A stretch of DNA of 36,752 nt. Origin: Bacteroidota bacterium (GTDB taxonomy: Bacteria; Bacteroidota; Ignavibacteria; SZUA-365). Positions 16,278 through 26,063 of the stretch are shown one piece after another. The position numbers and the translations under genes are program-made. The stretch covers positions 1 through 36,752 of the forward strand of contig JAGTUW010000033.1 in assembly GCA_018224345.1 (NCBI GenBank). Reading direction: 5' to 3'. The notes beneath the pieces are model-generated. The model made no database searches. It saw only the letters and a program-made list of their open reading frames with translations, and was not told the origin of the DNA. Numbering within the stretch: position 1 is the stretch's first letter; each line of letters opens with the position of its first letter.

Positions 16278-17813
16278 ATGGCCGGCAATACTATGACAAA
16301 CAATCGCCTTCTCAATTCCCGCCTCATCACTGATGAGGAAATCGACAAACCCAGATCGAACTGTGGTATCATCGGTGTCTACGGCAATCCGGACGCATCG
16401 ACACTGACCTACTACGGCCTGCACTCACTGCAGCACCGCGGGCAGGAAGCCTCCGGTATCGTCTCCTGCCAGCGAAGCAATGGAAACACACCTGCGTCCC
16501 GCCTGCGTGTGTTTAAAGCGCCGGGGCTGGTCACCGAGGTGTTTTCCGATCAGGACACGCTCGAAAAACTGCTGGTCGGCGATGTCGCCATCGGACACAA
16601 CCGGTATTCCACCACAGGGTCTGACAATCTGGAGAATATCCAACCTTTCATGGTCAACTACCGAGACGGCCAACTGGCGGTGGCGCACAACGGGAACCTG
16701 ACCAACACACGTTCGCTGCGGCAGAAGCTGGAGAAGGAGGGCACCATATTTCAGACCTCCACCGACACGGAAGTTATTCTTCATCTGACCGCACGCAGCA
16801 AGGCAGAGACACCGGAAGATCGTATCATGGATGCACTCAACACCGTGCAGGGTGCCTACTCTCTGGTCATGCTGCACGGTGAAACACTGATCGCCGCCCG
16901 CGATCCGCACGGTTTCCGTCCCCTGTGCATCGGCCGTCTCGGAGAAACCTGGATTATTGCATCGGAAACCTGTGCGCTCGATATCATGCAGGCAGAGTAC
17001 GTCCGGGATATCGAACCGGGAGAGGTGCTGTTTTTTGACCATCGCATGGATATGTCAGGACAGCCGGTACAGCGCCGGTTGCACTATGAACCTGAAAAGT
17101 ATCATCACTGTATCTTCGAGTTCATTTATTTTTCGAGACCGGATTCAAAAATATTCGGGGAAAACGTGGACAAGATCCGCCGCCGGCTCGGAAAAGCTCT
17201 GGCGGAGGAAGCTCCTGTGCAGGCCAGGGATGACGAACCGGTGTTCGTCATGGCTGTACCAGACAGTTCGAATACTGCTGCTGTCGGCTTTGTGCGTCGC
17301 GCAGGCAAGGATGGCTCGGATACACGTCTTGAGATCGGATTGATCCGTAATCACTATATCGGACGGACGTTCATTCAGCCGGGACAGGAAAAGCGCGAAG
17401 TGAAAGTGCGCATGAAATTCAATACGGTCAAGGGTGTGATCGAGGGCCGGAATGTCGTCATTATAGATGACAGTATCGTCCGGGGCACGACCAGTCGTCT
17501 GCTCATCAACCTTATTCGTGAGGCCAACCCCGCGGAATTGCATGTCCGTATCAGTTCGCCCCCCATCATTCGGCCCTGTCCCTACGGCATGGATTTTCCC
17601 AGCCGCGAGGAATTGATCGCACAGCAGCATCATGAGGATGTCGAAAGCATCTGCCAGGAGATCGGCGCTGATTCATTGGCCTATCTCTCGATCGATAAAA
17701 TGCTGGGCACCGTCGACCATGATGGGAAACGGGGCTATTGTACGGGTTGCTTTACCGGTGACTATCCAGTTCCCATCGAAGAGAACATGCGAAAGGAGGA
17801 TCTCGAAGATTGA
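16278..17813 (+). CDS. purF: Amidophosphoribosyltransferase
   Basis: 511 aa, the first committed step of purine synthesis: PRPP plus glutamine to phosphoribosylamine. The catalytic N-terminal Cys is Cys29 in SNCGIIGVYG, so a propeptide of about 28 residues must be removed. The glutaminase domain follows (SLQHRGQEASGI, GHNRYSTTG, AHNGNLTN). The phosphoribosyltransferase domain carries the PRPP loop VVIIDDSIVRGTT (393-405). Cys278, Cys434, Cys488 and Cys491 match the 4Fe-4S ligands of the Bacillus-type enzyme, so this is the oxygen-sensitive, Fe-S class. An internal ATG at 16293 is an alternative start. Its stop overlaps the TTG start of the downstream subtilase gene, and GAAAGGAGG near its 3' end serves that gene. 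Confidence 0.95.
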   Translation: MAGNTMTNNRLLNSRLITDEEIDKPRSNCGIIGVYGNPDASTLTYYGLHSLQHRGQEASGIVSCQRSNGNTPASRLRVFKAPGLVTEVFSDQDTLEKLLVGDVAIGHNRYSTTGSDNLENIQPFMVNYRDGQLAVAHNGNLTNTRSLRQKLEKEGTIFQTSTDTEVILHLTARSKAETPEDRIMDALNTVQGAYSLVMLHGETLIAARDPHGFRPLCIGRLGETWIIASETCALDIMQAEYVRDIEPGEVLFFDHRMDMSGQPVQRRLHYEPEKYHHCIFEFIYFSRPDSKIFGENVDKIRRRLGKALAEEAPVQARDDEPVFVMAVPDSSNTAAVGFVRRAGKDGSDTRLEIGLIRNHYIGRTFIQPGQEKREVKVRMKFNTVKGVIEGRNVVIIDDSIVRGTTSRLLINLIREANPAELHVRISSPPIIRPCPYGMDFPSREELIAQQHHEDVESICQEIGADSLAYLSIDKMLGTVDHDGKRGYCTGCFTGDYPVPIEENMRKEDLED

Positions 17814-20800
17814 GACAGCTCCGTCCCCGCATACTTCGGAAGCTGACATCGGTGCGCACCGCTCTGCTTTTTCTTTCTCCGTTCTTTCTGTTCTCACAGT
17901 ATGCGATCGCACAGCATGCCACCACGTCCGATACGTCGTCACCGGCGCAAAGGCGTGTCTTCGTCAAGGTATTCCATGACCAGCGTGCGGTGGAGGGCCT
18001 CACTGGTTTACGCTTTGCGTCCGCAGGTCTCCATGCAGTGCTCGATCGCTATGGCTGTGCCACGCCGCAACCGATGTTTGATAACAACGGGTTGGCCAAG
18101 GCCGGCATGGACGAGGAGCATCCGCTGGCCGATCTGTATCTGCTGACGCCCCGGCAGGGGACGGACCTTGAATATTTCGTTGAGGAATTATCCCGCCTTC
18201 CCGAGGTACGCTATGCCGAACGCGAAGGAATACTGCGGCTGCATTCGCTTCCTTCGGATTCGGCATGGGACAGCCAGTGGGGCATGCATCGCATCGGGAT
18301 CGTGGAGGCCTGGAACGCGACGCGCGGGAACTCCGACATCGTCCTTGCCGTGATTGACACGGGTATAGATTTCGATCATCCGGATCTCCGGACGCAACAC
18401 TGGATCAATACTGCCGAGGACATCAACGGGAACGGGCGTTTCGATCCCTGGCCCGCGGATGAAATCCGTGACGGTATCAGCGGGGATCTCGACGGTATCG
18501 ACAACGATGGCAACGGCTTTATAGACGATGTGCTCGGCTATGATTTTGTTGATCAGCCTCATCCCGGCAATGCCGCGGGGGGGGATTACCGCGATCCCGA
18601 TCCGCTTCCCCTCGATGAGATGGGACATGGGACAAGCGTTTCGGGTATTATCGCTGCTGCCACCGACAACGGCATCGGTATTGCAGGAGTCGCGCCGGAC
18701 TGTCGCATCATGACGCTTCGTGCCTTTGACGCACGCGGCTTCGGGGCGGAAGGCGATGTCGCACGTGCGCTTGCCTATGCGGTATCGAACGGTGCGCGTG
18801 TCGTCAATATGAGTTTCGGTGACGTGGTATATTCCCGCGTTCTGCGTGACGTTATCCGGTGGTCGTATGCGCGTGGAGTGGTGATGGTCTCTTCCGCAGG
18901 GAATTCACAGTCCGCCGCTCTGCACTATCCGAGCGCGTATGACGAAACGATATCCGTCTCCGCTCTGGCCTCCAATGACATTATCGCTGGCTACTCGAAT
19001 TACGGACAGACGGTCGACATCGCGGCGCCGGGCTCGGATATTCTCACAACGGATCTTGAAGGCAGATACACGCCGTTTTACGGTACTTCCGCCGCGGCAC
19101 CCTTTGTCTCCGGTGTTGCCGCACTGCTACTCTCACGCCATCCGCATTTCGGGCCGGAGGAAGTCCGTGGTATTCTTATCGCTTCCGCAGAAGATCTCGG
19201 GCCACAGGGCTGGGACGAGCGTTATGGCGCAGGCTTGCTGCGTGCCGACAGAGCTGTGGCGCTCGACAACCCCTCCGTCGTCCGCATTACCGCGCCTGGT
19301 ACCGACTTCGCTACCGATGCCGTAAGCATACGGATTCACGGGACTGCAGCCTCGCCGATCATGCGTGGCTTTACGCTCCAATACGGCGTTGGGGCCAATC
19401 CCTCCCGCTGGTTCCCTTTGAGCGACCCGGTAAACCGGCAGGTGATCGATGAGGAACTGGCGGTCTGGGACATCCAATTCCTGCCTGACAGCAGCTACAC
19501 GATCCGACTCGCGGCGGAAAGCGAGAAGGGCATAACGCTCGAAGATCGTGTCGTCATTCACATCGACAGAACACCGCCACGTATTCTCGGTGCACTGTTG
19601 GTCCCTGCGGTCGAGGCCAGCTCATACGGCATCTCCGCCGGCTTCACGACCGATGACCCCACACTGGGCAAGCTCTGGTTTCGCGAACAGGGATCCACCG
19701 CACCATTTCAGTGGGTGTCGGCGGAAGGGCAGTCGGAAAACAATCTCTTTATCGGACGCAGTCATCATATTTATCTGGGCCCGCAGTATTTCACGCCCGG
19801 AAGGACCTATGAATACTACCTCTCGGCCGAAAACGCCGTCGGCCTCGAGACCATTCTGCGCGAGGAGGACGGCCGGAATTTCACCTTCACCGTTCCACCA
19901 CCGATCAGCGCATTCGGCTTCAATCAAAAACCCTGGTCATTACCTCTCGGACGACTTGCGCGTATGACACCGGATCTCAATGGGAACGGTGTTCCGGAAT
20001 TATTGATGAACAATATCCGTGAGGACAATGATTTTCAGGCCTGGGAGTTCAACGGGCTTGGTTTCACGCGTGTCGGCGACGGTGCCCAGGGGAAGGAATT
20101 CCCCCGTGGAAGTGGCGATCTCGACGGTGACGGCTATCCGGAACTGCTGACTTCCTTTGTGCGTGACGGCTTTCTTTATCGCGGGAAAGCCGATGGCTTC
20201 CCCTCGCAGCGTATCTGGGCCGACACCGTTGACGGCAGCTTCTGGTCGGTCGATATCGCCGATGTCACCGGCGACGGTCAGCTCGAACTGCTTGCAATCA
20301 TCGATGATTCGACCTTCGGGGTGTTTGAGTGGACTGGCAGCACGGTCACGGAGAAAGCGCGTATCGTCAATCCGACGTCACCCGGCAGTGAACCGTACAA
20401 CAGCTTCAATGCATCGCGCGCGGCCACCGGCGACTTCAATGGCAACGGACGGCCGAATATTCTGCTGGGCGATCGTGATGCTGATTTCTTCATCGTCGAA
20501 TACGACGGTGCGAACTTCGATGTGATCTGGGGGTCGGAAAATGATTTTATCGAGGGGGGGGACTTTGTCGCTGCCGGAGATTTCACAGGAGATGGTCGTG
20601 ATGAGTTCGCGCTCGGCTTCCGGACGGCGGGCGACGATGTCGTGCCTTTCTGGGTGTTCGGTATCTTCCGTCTCGACGCGAACAACCGGCTCGAAGCGCT
20701 GTGGAATGTGCAATTTCACGGCGTATCCGAAAGTGCGCAGTACGGTGCGTTCACGCGCATCCGCAACAGTCTGACGGCGGCGAATATCGACGACGACCCC

Positions 20801-22168
20801 GAGCTGGAGTTGATTATTTCTTCGTTTCCGGAGATGTATGTTGTTGATTTCAATAGCGTCACGCGGGAGTATGACATCATCTGGCAATACCCGCTGGTCA
20901 ACACCGACGCGGTTGCGGTGGCTGATTTCGATGGCAACGGTATTCCGGTCATCGCATTCGCAACTCCGGACAGTGTGATATTTTTTGAGCGTGATCTTCC
21001 GTATAGCGGTCCGGAGCCACCACGTTCATTGGATGTGCATTATATCGACAGCCGGAGCACGCGCATTTCATGGACCACGGGTGTGCCTGCGCCTGAGTAC
21101 CGGCTCTACAAAGGTGAAGACCCGGGGAATATGGAATTGATGGGGACATTCGCCGCGCCGATACAGTTGACCGACCCGACGCTGCTTCCGGGTACGACGT
21201 TGATGTATGCGATCAGTGCCTATGATGAACAGAGGAGTCCGCCGGAAAGCCCAAGAGTGTTTTCCCGACTTTTCCGGCCCCACGAAACAGCGCGTATTGA
21301 CAGTATCGTATTCGTCGGTGGGGGGCAGTTACGTTTGACGGTGTCACAGAGCATGGGCACGGGCATTCCTTCTCCCTCACATTTTCGTCTCGAGGGACGT
21401 ACCGAGCCCGTCAGCGTGCTTCTCCTCGATGAGTACACCCTGCTGCTGAGTTTCGGATCGCTGAACGACGGCGACTATGGACTTTCACTGAGCGGATTGC
21501 GTGACGGGGAGGGGATTCCTTTCGCGGACGCGACGTACGGTCCTTTTGAAGTTCGCAATACCGTACGCGACGAATGTTATATTGCACGTGTCGAGTATCA
21601 TCCGCCCCGCAGCTTCGATGTCTGGTTCAGCGCGCCGGTGGATGCGACGACAGCCGGGAACCCGGCGCATTACGAATTCCTCCCCGACGGCACGGTGGAA
21701 ACAGCCGAACCGGATCCCGGGCAACCCGCGCTTGTGCGTATCACCGTCAGCGATGATGCACGCATCGGCGCACTGGGCAGGGAGTACGTTCTCAAGGTCC
21801 GTCATGTCCGCTGCATCTCGGGATCCATCATTGGTAATGGCGCTGGCAGCACTGTGGGTGTGATTCTGAACCGGCAGACCCTCGATGACGTATTTGTGTA
21901 CCCGAATCCGCTCAAACCGGTGCACGGACAGCATGTCGTCACCTTTGCGAATCTGACTCCCCGTGCGACTATCCGGATCTACACATTGTCAGGTCTTTTT
22001 ATTGCGGAGGTGGCGGAGAGCGATGGAAACGGAGGTGTGGAATGGGATACGCGCAACGAGCATGGGACACACATCCCTGCGGGTGTTTACCTCTTCCATG
22101 CAACCGGCAGTAATGCGGAAGGGAAGGAAGTTGAAGCGAAACTTGGTAAATTTGCCATCATCAGGTAA
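17810..22168 (+). CDS. Secreted subtilisin-like protease with type IX sorting domain
   Basis: 1452 aa. A signal peptide (residues 1-34, ending YAIAQ) is followed by a propeptide-like region (about 47-150). The S8 catalytic domain (about 155-480) has Asp183 (VIDTG), His273 (GHGTSVSG), oxyanion Asn365 (SAGN) and Ser427 (GTSAAAPF), so it should be active. Two beta-sandwich regions follow (490-700). FG-GAP/VCBS-like repeats such as GDLDGDGYPEL, GDFNGNGRPN and ADFDGNG (about 720-1050) come next. A fibronectin-type III-like domain (1065-1160), a beta domain and a type IX secretion C-terminal sorting-type domain (VYPNP about 1364, IPAGVYLF, ending KFAIIR) complete the chain. Calcium binding by the Asp-rich loops is likely. 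The start is TTG at 17810, supported by AAAGGAGG ten bases upstream, overlapping the purF stop. The product is probably cell-surface or secreted. Confidence 0.92.
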   Translation: MRQLRPRILRKLTSVRTALLFLSPFFLFSQYAIAQHATTSDTSSPAQRRVFVKVFHDQRAVEGLTGLRFASAGLHAVLDRYGCATPQPMFDNNGLAKAGMDEEHPLADLYLLTPRQGTDLEYFVEELSRLPEVRYAEREGILRLHSLPSDSAWDSQWGMHRIGIVEAWNATRGNSDIVLAVIDTGIDFDHPDLRTQHWINTAEDINGNGRFDPWPADEIRDGISGDLDGIDNDGNGFIDDVLGYDFVDQPHPGNAAGGDYRDPDPLPLDEMGHGTSVSGIIAAATDNGIGIAGVAPDCRIMTLRAFDARGFGAEGDVARALAYAVSNGARVVNMSFGDVVYSRVLRDVIRWSYARGVVMVSSAGNSQSAALHYPSAYDETISVSALASNDIIAGYSNYGQTVDIAAPGSDILTTDLEGRYTPFYGTSAAAPFVSGVAALLLSRHPHFGPEEVRGILIASAEDLGPQGWDERYGAGLLRADRAVALDNPSVVRITAPGTDFATDAVSIRIHGTAASPIMRGFTLQYGVGANPSRWFPLSDPVNRQVIDEELAVWDIQFLPDSSYTIRLAAESEKGITLEDRVVIHIDRTPPRILGALLVPAVEASSYGISAGFTTDDPTLGKLWFREQGSTAPFQWVSAEGQSENNLFIGRSHHIYLGPQYFTPGRTYEYYLSAENAVGLETILREEDGRNFTFTVPPPISAFGFNQKPWSLPLGRLARMTPDLNGNGVPELLMNNIREDNDFQAWEFNGLGFTRVGDGAQGKEFPRGSGDLDGDGYPELLTSFVRDGFLYRGKADGFPSQRIWADTVDGSFWSVDIADVTGDGQLELLAIIDDSTFGVFEWTGSTVTEKARIVNPTSPGSEPYNSFNASRAATGDFNGNGRPNILLGDRDADFFIVEYDGANFDVIWGSENDFIEGGDFVAAGDFTGDGRDEFALGFRTAGDDVVPFWVFGIFRLDANNRLEALWNVQFHGVSESAQYGAFTRIRNSLTAANIDDDPELELIISSFPEMYVVDFNSVTREYDIIWQYPLVNTDAVAVADFDGNGIPVIAFATPDSVIFFERDLPYSGPEPPRSLDVHYIDSRSTRISWTTGVPAPEYRLYKGEDPGNMELMGTFAAPIQLTDPTLLPGTTLMYAISAYDEQRSPPESPRVFSRLFRPHETARIDSIVFVGGGQLRLTVSQSMGTGIPSPSHFRLEGRTEPVSVLLLDEYTLLLSFGSLNDGDYGLSLSGLRDGEGIPFADATYGPFEVRNTVRDECYIARVEYHPPRSFDVWFSAPVDATTAGNPAHYEFLPDGTVETAEPDPGQPALVRITVSDDARIGALGREYVLKVRHVRCISGSIIGNGAGSTVGVILNRQTLDDVFVYPNPLKPVHGQHVVTFANLTPRATIRIYTLSGLFIAEVAESDGNGGVEWDTRNEHGTHIPAGVYLFHATGSNAEGKEVEAKLGKFAIIR

Positions 22169-22171
22169 GCC

Positions 22172-22759
22172 ATGAGCAGGAAGAAAAAAAACGACCCCCG
22201 AAAGGAGAATGAGAGTCTGACGACTCCGTCCAACCTCCTCAGCATAGTGCGCATGTTGCTGGTGCTTCCGCTCGTGATCCTTTTCGATGATCCACGCGGG
22301 AATCAGCTGCTGATTGCCGGGCTTGGATTTTTTGCCTATCTGACGGATCTGGCGGATGGCTGGCTTGCGCGCAACTTCGGCGGCGAATCCAAACTCGGCC
22401 GCCTGCTCGATCCCCTGGCTGACAAGGTATTCATTTCCGCCGTCGTCCTGCTGATGATCGTCACACGCATGATTCCATTGTGGTTCGGTATCATTGTGAT
22501 AGCCCGGGATGTTCTGATTTTTCTCGGCGGATTGTATCTGCGCAAGCGCACCGGCGTCATCGTGCAAAGCAATATGCTTGGCAAGGCCGCTGTGGTCGGT
22601 ATCGGTGTGGTGCTCGTCATCGCTCTTTTCAGCGATGGAGGGACGAATGTTGTCCTTACATTGTTTATGACAGTGACCCTCGGCCTGATCGTCGCGTCGC
22701 TCTACGTTTATGCCGAACGGTTTTTCAAAATTCTCAAACAACATCGTGGTACCCGCTGA
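22172..22759 (+). CDS. pgsA: CDP-diacylglycerol-glycerol-3-phosphate phosphatidyltransferase
   Basis: 195 aa integral membrane protein with about five to six helices. The CDP-alcohol phosphotransferase signature DGx2ARx8Gx3Dx3D is complete (DGWLARNFGG through GRLLDPLADK, about residues 62-85). The N terminus TTPSNLLSIVRMLLVLP is typical of PgsA, which makes phosphatidylglycerophosphate on the way to phosphatidylglycerol and cardiolipin. Another member of the CDP-alcohol transferase family is possible, but length and N-terminal motif favour PgsA. It starts three bases after the subtilase stop and is followed by ftsY after 39 bp. Confidence 0.85.
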   Translation: MSRKKKNDPRKENESLTTPSNLLSIVRMLLVLPLVILFDDPRGNQLLIAGLGFFAYLTDLADGWLARNFGGESKLGRLLDPLADKVFISAVVLLMIVTRMIPLWFGIIVIARDVLIFLGGLYLRKRTGVIVQSNMLGKAAVVGIGVVLVIALFSDGGTNVVLTLFMTVTLGLIVASLYVYAERFFKILKQHRGTR

Positions 22760-22798
22760 CGAGCGCGGGTCATTTCACGTACCAATACTGAAATACCT

Positions 22799-23791
22799 AT
22801 GGGCTTTCTCGACAAACTCAAATTCAACAGACTCAAAGATGGTCTCAGTAAGACACGTGACACGGTCATGGCAAGTGTGTCCCGTGTTATCAAGGCCAAA
22901 CGAAAAATCGACGACGAATTGCTCGACGAACTCGAGGAGATACTCATTCTCGGTGACGTTGGTGTGGCGACAACGGCCCACATCATCGATCGGCTTCGTG
23001 AGCGAGTCAAACGGGAACGGTACGAGAATGCCGACGAGCTGCATCGTCTGTTGCGCGAGGAGGTCTCCGCGCTGTTTCGGCATCACCAGGTCAGCACGAA
23101 TGGCATCGCCATCGAATTGCCCGAAGGAATCTCGCCCTATGTCATCATGGTCGTCGGCGTCAACGGTGTCGGAAAGACGACGACTATCGGCAAACTTGCC
23201 TATAACTACCGCAGTTCCGGAAAGCAGGTGATCATCGGTGCAGCCGATACCTTCCGTGCCGCCGCCAATGAGCAGCTTGAAGTCTGGGCACGGCGCGCCG
23301 GTGTGGATATCATACAACAGGCGCATGGGTCCGACCCTGCCGCCGTCGCCTTCGACACCCTGCAAGCCGCGATATCACGCGAGGCAGATGTCGTTATCAT
23401 CGACACCGCAGGGCGGCTGCACACAAAAGCAAACCTCATGGAGGAACTCAAGAAAATCAAACGCGTCATGAACAAGATTCTTCCCGATGCCCCGCATGAC
23501 GTACTGCTCGTGCTCGATGCGACCACGGGACAGAACGCCATTCAACAGGCGAAACAGTTTACCGACGCCGTCGGCGTCAACGGTCTGGTCGTCACCAAAC
23601 TCGACGGCACCGCCAAGGGCGGAGTGGTGATCGGGATCAGCAGTGAACTGTCCATGCCCGTCAAATATATCGGCGTCGGCGAACAGATAGACGACCTGCA
23701 GGTCTTCGATGATGATTCCTTCGTCCGGGCTCTTTTCGGCGGGCTCCGTACCGAGGATGAAATCACTGTCGAGGATGACGAAGGCCGGTAA
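22799..23791 (+). CDS. ftsY: Signal recognition particle receptor FtsY
   Basis: 330 aa. The N-terminal helical domain (1-100) precedes the SRP GTPase domain with P-loop GVNGVGKTT (120-128), the insertion-box segment GAADTFRAAANEQL (147-160), DTAGR (202-206), the family motif LDATTGQNA (239-247), TKLDG (266-270) and GVGEQIDDLQVF near 301. It docks the SRP-ribosome complex at the inner membrane for co-translational insertion. The acidic A-domain of E. coli FtsY is absent, as in many bacteria. The start codon has no obvious Shine-Dalgarno. Confidence 0.96.
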   Translation: MGFLDKLKFNRLKDGLSKTRDTVMASVSRVIKAKRKIDDELLDELEEILILGDVGVATTAHIIDRLRERVKRERYENADELHRLLREEVSALFRHHQVSTNGIAIELPEGISPYVIMVVGVNGVGKTTTIGKLAYNYRSSGKQVIIGAADTFRAAANEQLEVWARRAGVDIIQQAHGSDPAAVAFDTLQAAISREADVVIIDTAGRLHTKANLMEELKKIKRVMNKILPDAPHDVLLVLDATTGQNAIQQAKQFTDAVGVNGLVVTKLDGTAKGGVVIGISSELSMPVKYIGVGEQIDDLQVFDDDSFVRALFGGLRTEDEITVEDDEGR

Positions 23792-23805
23792 ATGGAGGTA
23801 TGGTC

Positions 23806-24000
23806 ATGTTTCTGCCAAGACATCGTCCCAGGCGTTTTGACTACAATCCGCGCTACTACGATCCATCGAAGGATGAACAGAATCGCCGCCGGCGTCAGTT
23901 CAAATTCGAGAGCAACGTGCGCCGAGGCGGGCACCGACCGTTGATCGTTCTGCTCGTTCTGTTTATTCTCGTGTATTTTCTCTACCAATTTATGATGTGA
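23806..24000 (+). CDS. Small C-terminally anchored membrane protein, 64 aa
   Basis: 64 aa. A very basic, Tyr/Arg-rich N-terminal part (RHRPRRFDYNPRYYDPSKDEQNRRRRQ cut into segments at residues 5-31) is followed by one hydrophobic helix at about 46-62 (LIVLLVLFILVYFLYQF), giving a probable N-in tail-anchored topology. GGAGG at 23794-23798 lies seven bases from the ATG at 23806; an ATG at 23800 is too close to it. The gene fits exactly between ftsY and mutL, with 14 bp and 3 bp gaps, which supports reality. I do not recognise a family. Confidence 0.75.
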   Translation: MFLPRHRPRRFDYNPRYYDPSKDEQNRRRRQFKFESNVRRGGHRPLIVLLVLFILVYFLYQFMM

Positions 24001-24003
24001 ATC

Positions 24004-25980
24004 ATGTCCGACGATACTTCCACATCCCTGATACGGAAACTGCCGCTGCATCTCGCCAATCAGATCGCTGCGGGGGAGGTCGTCCAGCGTCCTGAATCCG
24101 TAGTGAAGGAACTGGTGGAAAACGCCATCGATGCCGGGGCGGAACATGTCACGGTGAATATCAGCAATGCCGGGAAGACGCTCATTCAGGTGATCGACGA
24201 TGGTTCGGGCATGAGCGAAGAAGACGCCCTGCTGGCTCTCGAGCGCCATGCCACAAGCAAGTTGCGCAGCCTCGAGGATCTTGAACGCATCATGACCTTC
24301 GGGTTTCGCGGTGAGGCACTGCCGTCGATCGCTTCCGTAGCCAAAGTGGAACTGCGCACACGCAACGCAGAGGAAGACATCGCCACGTTTCTTCGCATCG
24401 AGGGAGGCAACATCGAGGAACGGGGGAAAGTAGAGGGAGCGAGAGGCACGTCAATCAGCGTGAAGAATCTGTTTCACAACACGCCCGCACGACGTCAGTT
24501 TCTCAAGACCAACGCAACGGAATACAAGCATATCGCCGACTCGATTCAACGGTTTGTGCTGTCGTATCCGCATGTGCATATCACCTTCATTTCCGACGGA
24601 ACGACGGTATATGATGCTCTGCCGGGCGATCTCCCTGCACGCGTTGCCTATCTGTTCGGTGATCGCGTCGCCGAATCACTGCTGCCTGTTCGCGAGGAGA
24701 CCGATCTGATTACCGTGACCGGATATATCGGGCGTCCGAGTTTCGCAAGGAAATCGCGTGGCGAACAATTCCTTTTCGTCAACGGCCGCTATGTCATCAG
24801 CCGCTACCTTAACCACGCCGTGGTCAGTGCCTACGACCAGATGATCGATCAGGGTGCGTTCCCGATGTATCTTCTTTTCCTGAATATCGATCCGAAACAG
24901 ATTGATGTGAATGTTCATCCGTCGAAGCTCGAAGTAAAATTCTCAAACGACAGGAATATTTACACCATTCTCAATGCAGTGGTCCGGCAGAGTCTCTATC
25001 ACCATGACCTGACCCCGAGTATCTCCTTCCGTGACAGTGATCAGGCGCAGGACGTCACGCGGGACAGAGCAGGCGACGTCCCCGGTATGGATGCTGACAC
25101 ACAACGTTCCGGCTACCCGCAGCAGGGGTCCGGTGGTGGAGAGCGTGATTTCTCACGAACCCGTTTTTCCGATGCGCATGAACGGGGTGACCGGCCGGAG
25201 GAAAAATACGATTCCTTCTCCTCGCTCCGCCGCGGGATGGACGATCGTCCGGCCGCCGGAGGTCACATGGACCCCCGGCAGATCGATGATCTCTTCCGTT
25301 CCCTTGACATAGACGCGGGGCAGGGCAGCGGAACGAGCCGGAACGATACCGGTGGGGGAACTGATGAGACGGACACCGTGATTCTTCCCAGCGAAAAGCC
25401 GGTATCGGATATTCAGTTTCTCTGGCAATTGCACAACAAGTATATATTTACACCGATCAAGTCCGGTTTGATGATTGTCGATCAGCATGTGGCGCATGAA
25501 CGGATTCTGTACGAGAAGGGATTGGCCGCGCTGGAGGACAATGCCTCCTTCGCCCAGCAAATGCTCTTCGCGCACCGCTTCCGGATGTCGGCGGGGGATT
25601 TCGCCCTGATCAGCGAGTTGAATTCGGAACTGCAGCGGCTGGGCTTCACACTGCGGCTTTCCGCTCCGGATTCGGTTGCAGTCGAGGCAGTGCCGCAGGA
25701 TGTCCGTCCCGGAATGGAAGAACACATATTGGAGGAGATGCTCGAACAGTTCAAAGAGTATCAGCATGCCGGCATAACCGACAGGCGTCATAATGTTGCG
25801 GCATCCTACGGGTGTCGCGCCGCCATCAAGGCGGGCGATAAACTCAATGCTGCCGAGATGCAGCATCTGATCGATCAACTCTTTGCGACATCCAACCCCT
25901 ATGTTTGTCCCCACGGCCGGCCTATTGTCATCAAACTCTCACTCGACGAACTCGACCGGCGCTTCGGACGCAGCAGCTGA
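24004..25980 (+). CDS. mutL: DNA mismatch repair protein MutL, endonuclease type
   Basis: 658 aa. The N-terminal GHKL ATPase has ENAIDAGA (39-46), DDGSGM (65-70), GFRGEAL (100-106) and GTS/NTPAR motifs. A polar, Gly/Arg/Asp-rich linker covers about 345-465. The C-terminal dimerisation domain carries the metal-binding endonuclease motif as DQHVAHERILYE (493-504), plus YGCRAAI and CPHGRP zinc-associated motifs near the end. So this is the nicking type of MutL found in bacteria without MutH, working with MutS to repair mismatches. The consensus fourth residue Ala of DQHA is Val here, and the acidic and His residues are kept. mutS is not in the window. Starts 3 bp after the small membrane protein. 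Confidence 0.95.
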   Translation: MSDDTSTSLIRKLPLHLANQIAAGEVVQRPESVVKELVENAIDAGAEHVTVNISNAGKTLIQVIDDGSGMSEEDALLALERHATSKLRSLEDLERIMTFGFRGEALPSIASVAKVELRTRNAEEDIATFLRIEGGNIEERGKVEGARGTSISVKNLFHNTPARRQFLKTNATEYKHIADSIQRFVLSYPHVHITFISDGTTVYDALPGDLPARVAYLFGDRVAESLLPVREETDLITVTGYIGRPSFARKSRGEQFLFVNGRYVISRYLNHAVVSAYDQMIDQGAFPMYLLFLNIDPKQIDVNVHPSKLEVKFSNDRNIYTILNAVVRQSLYHHDLTPSISFRDSDQAQDVTRDRAGDVPGMDADTQRSGYPQQGSGGGERDFSRTRFSDAHERGDRPEEKYDSFSSLRRGMDDRPAAGGHMDPRQIDDLFRSLDIDAGQGSGTSRNDTGGGTDETDTVILPSEKPVSDIQFLWQLHNKYIFTPIKSGLMIVDQHVAHERILYEKGLAALEDNASFAQQMLFAHRFRMSAGDFALISELNSELQRLGFTLRLSAPDSVAVEAVPQDVRPGMEEHILEEMLEQFKEYQHAGITDRRHNVAASYGCRAAIKAGDKLNAAEMQHLIDQLFATSNPYVCPHGRPIVIKLSLDELDRRFGRSS

Positions 25981-26063
25981 TAAGTGCACGCGCGTCACGG
26001 AGGACTGCGAGGGGACAGAATAAAATTCACGTATTCCAGTTTCAGACCAAGCCCGGTATCCCC

